Source: Nothopassalora personata
Taxonomy: Eukaryota; Ascomycota; Dothideomycetes; Mycosphaerellales; Mycosphaerellaceae
Assembly: GCA_033816765.1 (NCBI GenBank)
Contig: CM066289.1
Location: 806,001 to 870,000 of the forward strand
Reading direction: 5' to 3'
DNA length: 64,000 nt
Below, one piece after another: positions 20,301-29,400 of the stretch. Position numbers and translations under genes: made by a program. The notes beneath the pieces were generated by a model. It was not told the DNA's origin, did no database searches, and saw only the letters and a program-made list of their open reading frames with translations. Each line of letters opens with the position of its first letter. The first letter of the stretch is position 1.

Positions 20301-21958
20301 CTAACATGGCTAGCGATGTCGCCCGGTACGTGCGATACTGCATCATATGCCGGAGATCTACACCGTCTCGACTGCTTAAGCAGGGTACACTGTCCTCGCA
20401 TTCAACCCTAAGCTACGAATGGAAGCATATTGCAGTGGACTTCATCGTCGACCTACCGCCTAGCAAAGACCCGGAGACGGGACTGGTTTACAAACATATC
20501 ATGACCGTCACTGACATGCTCACCAAGCGAGTTCGCCTGCTGCCTACGAACGACTTGTCAGCCGAGCATGCAGCGCTACTATTCCACAAGCACATCTTTC
20601 CATTGCACGGTCTGCCGGAGGTTATCGTCAGTGACCGCGGCACGCAATTTGTCAGTGCGCTCTTCCGAAGACTTTGCGCGCGTCTTGGCATCAAGCAAAA
20701 TCTTTCTACGGCCTTCCATCCAGAGACCGACGGACAATCCGAGCGCACCAACCAGGCACTTGAACAGTATCTTCGCGCCTACGCCAACTATCAGCAAGAC
20801 AACTGGGTTCAACTACTTCCGGATGCCGAGTTCGCTCTCAACAACCACCAGTCCGCTAGCACCGGCATGACACCCTTCTTTGCAGACACCGGTCGCCACC
20901 CACGGATGGAATTCACGAGCCTTGCGAGACCACAAATCACTGCCAGAGAAGTACCCAATGTCGAAGCCGCTAACAATCTGGTTGACAACATGCAGAGCAC
21001 TCAGCAGCACATGCACGAAGTACTCGAGTCCATGCGCCAGGAGCGACTCGATGAGCTGAGAGATGCACACGCATTTGCACAAGCACGCACCGCCGATGCC
21101 GCCAACGCCCGGCGTGCACCAGCGCCTGCCTACAAGCCTGGTGACATGGTTCTGCTGGATGCCCGTGATATCAAGACCACGCGCCCAAGCAAGAAGCTTG
21201 ACCACAAGTACCTTGGGCCGTTCAAGGTCACAAGGACCGTGGGCAGGCGCTCGTACGAACTCGAGCTTAGCGACGGCATGCAAATACACAATGTGTTTCA
21301 CACAAGCAAGCTGCGGCGAGCAGCCGACGAGGGGATGCCTGGACAGCGTGAGCCAACACCGGCGCCTGTGATCGTCGAACGCGAGGGCCAGGCATCCGAG
21401 GAGCATGAGGTGGATGACTTGGTGGATTCAAAGATCAGGTACAACGACGTCTGGTACATGGTGCGATGGAAAGACAACACACAGAGCTGGGCAAAATGGA
21501 CTGCAGTGTTACCAGGATGCGAAGAGCTCGCCATTGCCTTCCATCAGCGGTACCCTGACAAACCTAAGCCTGCCTTCGACGGACTCGAGACAGTCACTCA
21601 GTACGGCCTGGCAGTGATCCTCGATGTGCAGTACACACAAACTCTACAAGACGAAGGATTCCTGTCCGCGGCCGCAGGTGAGCCACTCTACGCTGACGGC
21701 ATGACGACATCGCCTTCTGGTAAGCCTTGCGAAGGTCACTGTCACTCCACGACACGCATTGCACATGATGAAGCCCAAGAAACAAGCAATGGCAGTGCTG
21801 CCAGCAATGGCGCACGGCACGCTTCAGGCACTGAACGCAATAGCACAGTCACAGGAGCTCCTTCTTTGAGGAGGGGGGGTACTGTCACGAGACAGCACTT
21901 TCACTCACTGCCCCGCGACACGTCATCGGTCGCAGCCCCGCGCGCTAGCGGCCGCTAG
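17381..21958 (+). CDS. Gypsy-1 Pol polyprotein (PR-RT-RNase H-IN-chromodomain)
   Basis: About 1500 residues in the -1 frame relative to gag; the first ATG is at 17477 but entry is probably by frameshift at 17378-17384. Domains in order: protease with SDTGAS; RT with [29 protein letters not shown] and the catalytic [10 protein letters not shown]; RNase H with [16 protein letters not shown] and [13 protein letters not shown]; integrase with the zinc domain [10 protein letters not shown] ... CIICRR, then [23 protein letters not shown] and [14 protein letters not shown] (D, D, E core). A chromodomain-like module follows ([20 protein letters not shown], then SWAKWTAV). The last residues translate the polypurine tract and 76 bp of the 3' LTR. 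Catalytic motifs are intact. Chromodomains of this family bind methylated H3K9 and steer insertion to heterochromatin. Confidence 0.95.
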   Translation, partial: [1525 protein letters not shown]

Positions 21959-22078
21959 CGCCCGCTAGCTTACTTCGCGTTCCCTTATCTTCTCGCGCGT
22001 ACCTTCGACCTCTTAGATAGCTCGCGTAACTACATATGTCTCTACCCGTACCTATAGTAGTCCCTCTCGCCCGTGACA
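21883..22078 (+). repeat. 3' LTR of Gypsy-1
   Basis: 196 bp identical to the 5' LTR; followed by CCTAG (22079-22083). Confidence 0.95.
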
Positions 22079-22083
22079 CCTAG

Positions 22084-24072
22084 AATTAACTACCTTAGAG
22101 AGAATGTTTACAACTCTTAGGAAGGAGCAAGTACCTACTACCTATAAGCCTAGCAATAGCTTTGTTAGAGCATTCTTGAGTAAGAATGATAATAAGCAGT
22201 ATATACAGTACTCACATAAGCACACTAATGCGAACTGCTATAAGTAGCATCTAGAGAAGAATCCTAGGAATAGGTCTAAGAAGGGTAAAGACACCCTAAA
22301 GGACAGGGTAAAGAAGGTGAAGGGTAGCAAATCCCCTAGGAAGAGGATTGCTATAGCAATTAATAACTAGTTAGACTTATTATCTAATTAGGAGCACAGC
22401 TCTAATAGTAATAGGGACTAGAGATAACTACATAGGAGGTCTAGAGCAGCTATTGCAGTTATATAACCAGTATACATAGGAAGGACAGCAGCTACCGCAT
22501 CAAACCTAATATTAATAGACAAAGTCTATAACATAGGCACATCCTTCTATATCTACAATAATCTTGCAGACCTTTAGAATGTTAGGCCAAGACTAAGGCC
22601 TACATGCTTCTTATAGGCCGTTAGGTAAGGATCTCTTATAACTAAAGGAGAATTAGAGTAGGTTATAAAGAACTATCTTAGCTAAGAGACTACCCTCCTC
22701 CTTCGCAATATGCTTTACTTACTAGAGTTAGATGCGACACTAATCTCTATAGAACTCCTATATAAGAAATATAGAGTTTACCTAGATAGACTATCTAAAA
22801 TGCTGTTCTAGAAGGACAAGCCTATAGGCTTAGTTAAGATAATAAAAAATGTTATTGTCTTTAGGAACCTTAGGGTAAAGAGGGGTTCTAGGAAGGATAA
22901 AGACAGATTAGCACTAAAAGGACTTACTACTCTTATATTTGCTAAGCTAAGAACTAACATAGTTAGATAGCATTAAAGGCTTAGGCATATTAGGAGCACA
23001 TTACTTAATGCTATAAAAGAAGTAGTTAAGGGCCTAGAAGATATTAATACTATAGAGTTAGGGCATTATAAGACTTGTAAGCTTACAAGGTTATAAAGAG
23101 TTGTTTTAAGAATCCCTAGGAGACCTGTACTAGAGGCATTAGATAAAAGCTATGCTAACCTAGTTAGTCTAATCACTCTACTCTCTTATAATAGTTACGC
23201 ATATTGCCTTATGCTTACGTATGCTAAAACTAGGATAAGATAGTGCTTGCTACTTCTAAAGAAAAGTGCTGCTCTAACAGTAATTAAGACTTGGCTCACT
23301 ATAATGTAGAACCACTATAAGAAGAAACCTAAGATCTGGTTCTTAGATAGTAGTAGGGAATTCAACAACATTGAACTTAGAACACATGCCTAACATAAAG
23401 GAATTAGATAGGATTTTACATTACTATATACACCTAAGTAGAATGGAATTGCTAAAGCTTCGAACAAAGTTATTATTAACAAGGCTAGAGCTATGCTTAT
23501 AGACTCTAGCTTGCCATAGAACCTCTAGCCCTAGGCTATGGATTTTACATGCTATATTACGAACCGCCTCTTTAACTTAATAACAAAAAATGTACTATAG
23601 ATTAACTTTAAGAAGGACCTAGGTATTAATGTTAAAGAGATAGACTTAAGGAATGTAAGGAGGTTTAGATATAAAGCATACAAACATAACGACAATTACA
23701 CCAAGTCTAAAAAGTTCTCTACAAGGGCGGATATATAGTAGTATATAGGATTCTAGGGTAGTTCATTAACTAACTACCTGCTATAGAAGCCATAGTAGGA
23801 GAAAGGAAAATAGGTCTACAAGATAACCTATTCCCCCTATATAACTTTTAATAAAGATTTCTTATAGAACTCGCAATACCAAATCCCTATAGGTAAGCAG
23901 GTCGCTTAGGGGGAGTAGATAGGGCAGACTATTAAGAGCTCCCAGCTTACTACTAGTAATGAGTATGCTGTCCTAGATAACGAGATTACCTTCCTTAGAC
24001 ATCCCTATAATAACCCTAAGGACCCTTACTATAAAGGTATTTACATGCCTTATAAAGGGCTACACGAGCTAG
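22084..24072 (+). pseudogene. Outer Copia gag end, protease and integrase, RIP-mutated
   Basis: Host-element sequence with readable but stop-ridden frames. Near 22200-22330 there is a zinc-knuckle remnant (HKHTNANCYK) followed by a lysine-rich tail. A protease-like region lies near 22500, then a pre-integrase stretch with RLRHIRSTLLNA. The integrase region near 23330-23560 reads KIWFLDSSREFNNIEL, then DFTLLYTPK, stop, NGIAKASNKVI. The stop sits where Gln of the Copia 'YTPQQNGVAER' signature belongs. CYITNRLFNL follows. The many TAG codons sit where Trp or Gln is expected. It is interrupted at 24072 by Gypsy-2 (target GCTAG). Confidence 0.8.
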
Positions 24073-24265
24073 TGTCACCGTACCGGCGCCCATTCACCTC
24101 GATCCGCGCGCACGTGCGTGGGCACCACAAGCGCGCCGCTGACTAAGCCGCTGACTAATTGGCTTGGCGCTCCCTTAAGTATCTCGCGCTCTCCGCGCCT
24201 CTCTTAGATAGCTATCTATTCGACTTGTACCTTATCCGACCACGTGCTTGCACCTGCTTGTGACA
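24073..24265 (+). repeat. 5' LTR of Gypsy-2
   Basis: 193 bp, TGTCAC...GTGACA. One mismatch to the 3' LTR. A CCTTAAGTAT box lies about 38 bp before the predicted transcript start near 24213. Confidence 0.95.
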
Positions 24266-24277
24266 CTTCGAATAGAT
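24214..24277 (+). promoter_or_regulatory. Self-priming pair of Gypsy-2 (LTR segment and primer-binding site)
   Basis: ATCTATTCGA in the LTR (24214-24223) is the exact reverse complement of TCGAATAGAT (24268-24277), which starts two bases after the LTR end. The spacing is the same as in Gypsy-1 although the sequences are different, so the pairing is conserved while the bases are not. Confidence 0.8.
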
Positions 24278-24415
24278 CATCACCAACGTGTAGAGAGACA
24301 CGAGAAGCTGCATTCGGGAGATTGCAGAGAAACCGCGACAGCACAAGGTGCTGAGATCAGGTGTTGGACTCGACTGAGTCGCACCTTGAAGTAGGTCATA
24401 GCTAACACAGCAGCA

Positions 24416-26488
24416 ATGGCAAGACCCACCGGCACCGGCGCGCCAGGCGCAGGCGCAGAGAACACTGACCGACGCGTCCATCGCGCGTCCCTTAGTAGAT
24501 CATCCTTCTTCACCCTCCCACCTGATCCGCCGGATCCCAACAGCGCGAACCCAGCCCAGGCGACTCAGACCCAAGGACGAGAAGAGGATATTGTGAACAA
24601 GCTCCTCGACGAGAACAACCAGTACCGCAAGCAGCATAAGAAAGTGTTCGACCAACTCCAAGAGATTGAAGAGGAGGAAGCCGAAACAGAACTGAACTTG
24701 GCTGATCTGTGCGGGCACGAGTTCATCGAGGATGAGACAGAAGACGAAGGAGCGGGCACGAGTGCAAGCGCACCTGAGAGGAGGGTTACTATCGACAACT
24801 TCCAGGAAGCTTTTGACTCACTGAATGGGCTGAACGCCGATAAGTTCAAGAAGACGGTCAACGACCACCCTCAAGCGATCCACAAGATCCTGTGCGACAT
24901 CGAGTCAGACCATCGCCGCACACACAAACTAAATGCGACACTCGAGATGGCCAACCGCATCAACCTCCGTAAGGCGCAAGATGCAAAGGACCAGATGGAC
25001 CGACTCGAGGATGCGATTGGTGAGGAACAAGCGGAGAACACCACTCTCAAGGAGGAAATCACCAAGTTGAAGGAGGAGATCGCAAAGCACGATAACACCA
25101 TCAACGTCGACCCCGATGAACTTATCCAAGCCAAGGCTGATACGGCCAAGGCCACGGAAGCTAAGAAGCTGTACCGCACCCAGTGCAAGGCAGCTGAGGC
25201 CAAGCTTGTAGCTGCCGAGGAACGCATTGCTGAGCTCGAGAAGCAAAAGAAGGAACGAGGGCGGTCCAAGGAGAAACAGGACCCACCTCCGCAGAGAACG
25301 GAGTCCGAAGAGTCGCTGGAGCGTCGCCAGAATGGCGGCAAGCCAAACAAGCCTCAGAAGTCCGGCAAGCCCACGAAGAACAACGGAGATCCTGATTCGT
25401 CTGACTCTTCGGACGACGAGGATGGTGACAAGGACAAGAACCGCAAGAACAGTCGCAAGAGCGGTAGTCGCGAGAGGGCTAGTAAGAAGACGGACTCAGA
25501 TGGCAACCCCATCTCGGCATACACCACATATGATGCCAACATGACTACCGGCATCAAGTCTTCTACCGAACCGAAGGCCCCTACCAAGTTCGACCCGAAG
25601 AGCGACGACATCAAGTTTCAAGAATGGCAGCGTGCTGCTGAAGCTAAGCTGCAAGCATCCAAGTACCGTACAGTAAAGGACTCCCTTCAAAACGTCCAGA
25701 GCTGGCTGAAGAACGGCGCTTGGACATATGTCGACTCAAAGATTCCTAGTCTCACCAAGTCCACGGATGGCACAACTACCCAGTATGCCTCCGTTGATGA
25801 GATGATGGAGGATCTGGCTAAGCGCTACGGCACCCGCAACGCCCACGCCAACGCCATGACCAAGCTCAACACTCTTCAGCAAGGCGACAAGGAGAAGTTC
25901 AGCGACTTCTACCCATCCTTCCGCGAGAACGCCGACATCGTCAATCTGGACAACGGCGCCGAGGAGAAGAAGCTCGAGAAGGACTTCTTACTCCGCAAGC
26001 TGAATGCGCGCTACGACAACCGCATTATGAACGAGGATACGGCCAAGATGACTCTCGAACAAGTTGTCTCAGCACTGTACGATTACGAGGACAAGTTTGA
26101 AGCCTACGACCTTAAGCACGGCAAGACCAGCAACAAGACCCAAGGTGACAAGAAGAACACCAAGGGTGGCGATGACAAGAAGGATAGCACTTCGAGCGGT
26201 GGAGGCAACACGAACACCACTACCAACCCGAATGCTAAGACCAAGTGGGCTGACCGTCCTCAGCAGTATCAGCACATCCAGCCTCTGGATGCGACTCGAG
26301 CCCAAGAATGCATCGACCAGAATCGGTGTCTGAAGTGCGAAGAAGAGGGACACCGCCGCGTTGACACAGACCAGTGTCCACTGCGCGATGTTGCCCGCCG
26401 TCCTTTCGCACCAGGTTACAACCCAAGCAACAACCGTCGCAATGGTGGTGGCAATGCCAACAACAACGGCGGCGCGGGAAACGCCTAG
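24416..26488 (+). CDS. Gypsy-2 Gag
   Basis: 690 residues. The N-terminal ~270 residues are mostly coiled-coil with long Glu/Lys heptads (KEEITKLKEEIAKHDNTI). A basic/acidic low-complexity hinge follows (about 285-370, SSDDEDGDKDKNRKN). The capsid-like region (about 395-570) has FQEWQRAAEAKLQAS and RNAHANAMTKLNTLQQGD with spaced aromatics as in Retrotrans_gag domains. A zinc-knuckle-like CLKCEEEGHRRVDTDQC (CX2CX4HX7C) lies near 638-654. The protein ends GGAGNA and TAG. Residues just before the stop are encoded by the slippery heptamer. The ATG at 24416 is the first in frame, about 150 bp after the LTR. Confidence 0.9.
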   Translation: MARPTGTGAPGAGAENTDRRVHRASLSRSSFFTLPPDPPDPNSANPAQATQTQGREEDIVNKLLDENNQYRKQHKKVFDQLQEIEEEEAETELNLADLCGHEFIEDETEDEGAGTSASAPERRVTIDNFQEAFDSLNGLNADKFKKTVNDHPQAIHKILCDIESDHRRTHKLNATLEMANRINLRKAQDAKDQMDRLEDAIGEEQAENTTLKEEITKLKEEIAKHDNTINVDPDELIQAKADTAKATEAKKLYRTQCKAAEAKLVAAEERIAELEKQKKERGRSKEKQDPPPQRTESEESLERRQNGGKPNKPQKSGKPTKNNGDPDSSDSSDDEDGDKDKNRKNSRKSGSRERASKKTDSDGNPISAYTTYDANMTTGIKSSTEPKAPTKFDPKSDDIKFQEWQRAAEAKLQASKYRTVKDSLQNVQSWLKNGAWTYVDSKIPSLTKSTDGTTTQYASVDEMMEDLAKRYGTRNAHANAMTKLNTLQQGDKEKFSDFYPSFRENADIVNLDNGAEEKKLEKDFLLRKLNARYDNRIMNEDTAKMTLEQVVSALYDYEDKFEAYDLKHGKTSNKTQGDKKNTKGGDDKKDSTSSGGGNTNTTTNPNAKTKWADRPQQYQHIQPLDATRAQECIDQNRCLKCEEEGHRRVDTDQCPLRDVARRPFAPGYNPSNNRRNGGGNANNNGGAGNA

Positions 26489-29400
26489 TCCACTCTGTGA
26501 GCGCAACACACAGTGGACCGCACGAGTCACGAGTACAAGAGCATGAACATGAGCAAGGACCTCCTGAGAGAGGCAAGGTTTTGAGCATATCGGCACACTC
26601 CCTGCTGGCTGCAAACCACTCTGTAGATGAACACAATCCAGTGATAGCTTCTCATTTGGTTATGCCATGCACAGTGAATGGAAAGATCCCTGCTCAAACC
26701 TTTCATGATGATGGTGCTAACTCTACGTACTTCGACATCGACTTTGCGCGCAGAAATAACCTTGATATGATACAACTGCCCAACCCCATGGGGCTGATGT
26801 TAGCAGACGGCCAACCTGCTAGTGACCTAATCACTCACAGAACAACGGCACAGATCCAGATCGGCGACCACGTGGAGACAAGGTCTGGTTACTGCGCATC
26901 ACTGGAATATGATGTAGTCCTCGGCCGACCCTGGCACGACGAGCATCAGCCTGTGTTCCACTATGCGTCAGGAACCATGACTCTGTTCTCAGCCTATTGC
27001 CGCGCCAACTGCTTGAGGAGCACTGAACCCGTATGCGTGCAGTCTATCAACGACAAAGGAACCACGCCGGTGTGCATCCTGCAGACCGAAATGCCAGTGC
27101 TCGAACCCTCCAGATCCAACTTCGCTAACTACGTACGACCTTACGTAGAGGATGAAGATGAACCCGTCCCAGCTGTGGTTCAGGAGACACACAACACGAA
27201 GGCAGCCATGCGGCATGCAGTAGACCTTGAAGAAGAACTGGAAGCATCACACCACGCCCGTAAGCCATTACCTGCTGATGGTCCTGACACTCTGAAGCGT
27301 CCGGCTCGACACACCAAGAAGGCGCCGAAGCCTATGCCAGAAGAACCCGAGATCGATATCAAACCCATCACGGCAGAGGCGCTTAGGCGAATGAGTCGCA
27401 GGCAAGGCTGTGAAATTCATATGATGTGGATGTTTGATCCGAAAGAAGACCTTGACAAACAAGTCGCTCGCGATCCCCTCTCAGCTTGTGCGCTGAAGGC
27501 ATTCGGCATGCGAGCTAAGCCCGTAAGAGGAGGCACGGCTGCGATGTTGGTGGACTCCAACACTCAGGAGAACATGGACAGATTGGAGAAGTCCCCGGGT
27601 GATTACACCCAGCGACAACTCAATGCATCTGCCGTGTCAGCCGACGACTATCAGCGATTCATGAACGGCAAAGACAAAGACCAAGATCCTACCCCTTTGC
27701 TGCCGGTTGAATTCCGAGAAATGGCCAGACTGTTCAGCCGCAAGGAGGCAGACAAGGTGCCACCAAGGAGACCAGGTGTGGACCACGAGATCAAACTGAA
27801 GAACGGTCAAACCCCTCCGTTTCGAAGACCATACTCCTTCTCCGCTCGGGAAAACGAGGTCATTAAAAAATGGGTCGATGACCAGCTCGAAAAAGGCTTC
27901 ATCCAGCGCAGTGTGTCACCAGCAGCAGCACCTGTTCTGATAGTAAAGAAACCAGGCGGAGGACTCCGCGTTTGTGTCGACTATCGTGCACTGAACGCGC
28001 TGACCACAAAGAGCAGGTACCCAATCCCTCTCTTTCAGGAAACGCTAGACCGCATTGCAGGCGCGCAATGGTTCACTAAGCTGGATGTCATTGCAGCATT
28101 CAACCGTATCCGCATTGCAGCAGGGGATGAATGGAAAACGGCATTCACTACTAGGTATGGGCAGTTCGAATGCGTGGTTATGCCCTTTGGATTATGCAAT
28201 GCGCCAGGAACATTCCAATCCTTCATTAACGACACTCTGAGGGAGTTCTTGGATGACTTCGTATCATGCTACCTGGATGATGCACTTGTATTCAGCAAAA
28301 CCAGGGAAGAGCACGTCCAACATGTGCTAAAGGTTCTAAGAAAGCTCGACGCTGCTGGACTGCAGCTCGACATCGACAAGTGCGAGTTCTTCAGACATGA
28401 GACCACATATCTTGGCGTGATTATTACGAACGAAGGCATCAAAATGGATCCAGCCAAGATCGAATGCGTGAAGAACTGGCCTACTCCCGCCAACGTTACC
28501 GATATTTTGTCGTTCACGGGGTTTGCCAACTTCTATCGGCGGTTCATCAAAGACTTTAGCAAGATCTGTTTGCCCATGACCAAACTCACGCGCAAGAACG
28601 TACCATGGGAATGGTCAGAGTCGTGCCAACGAGCATTCGACGCGCTGAAACAGGCATTCATCGACGCCCCTACACTGAAGCACTTCTATCCAGGAAGAGA
28701 AACGATTCTCGAAACAGATGCCTCGGATTACGTGACCGCAGCAGTCCTTTCTCAACGAGATGAGAATGGCGTACTTCATCCGATCGCATACATGTCCAAG
28801 AAGATGGATCCGCAACAGTGCAATTACGACATCTATGACAAGGAGCTTTTGGCGATCGTACAAGCTTTCGAAGAATGGCGCCCGGAGCTAACCGTCAACG
28901 AGTACGGCACTGACGACTACGAGAATCTGCCAGACCCCGACTCTGCAGAGGACAAGCCTACTCTCGTGTATTCTGATCACAAGAACCTTGAATGGTTCAT
29001 GAGTACGAAACAGCTTAACCGAAGGCAAGCTAGGTGGGCCGAGTTCCTGTCCCAATTCTTCTTCAAGATAGTGTACCGACCAGGCGTACAAGGCACGAAG
29101 CCGGACAGTCTCACACGGCGCTCACAGGACCTTCCTGTGCCTGGCGATCTTACTGATCCGCGCAATCAGCAACAACATCAGATATTGCTTGGGCCAGACC
29201 GGGTTCTGAATCTGTCCTCCACGAGAGTCCTTAGCGCCTCCGCCAACGACGTCGTGACTCCGCTCACCACCGCCATCCGAGAATTGTATGCGCAGCCAGA
29301 AGCAGAGGAGGCCGTCCAACAACTGGAACGCGATGAGCCATGCACGCTGCTACGAAAACATCGTATCGACGACCGTCATGCAGTGCCAGTTGGGGGAATG

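Larger units (their letters stand above)
14531..22078 (+). mobile_element. Gypsy-1: chromovirus (Ty3/Gypsy) with identical LTRs
   Basis: 7548 bp between the target duplication CCTAG (14526-14530, 22079-22083). The 196-bp LTRs (14531-14726, 21883-22078) begin TGTCAC, end GTGACA and appear identical, so the insertion is recent. The order is gag, then pol in the -1 frame with protease, RT, RNase H, integrase and a C-terminal chromodomain. The purine-rich GAGGAGGGGGGGT before the 3' LTR is the polypurine tract. gag is broken by a 305-bp rearrangement, so this copy is probably not autonomous even though pol is open. Confidence 0.96.
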
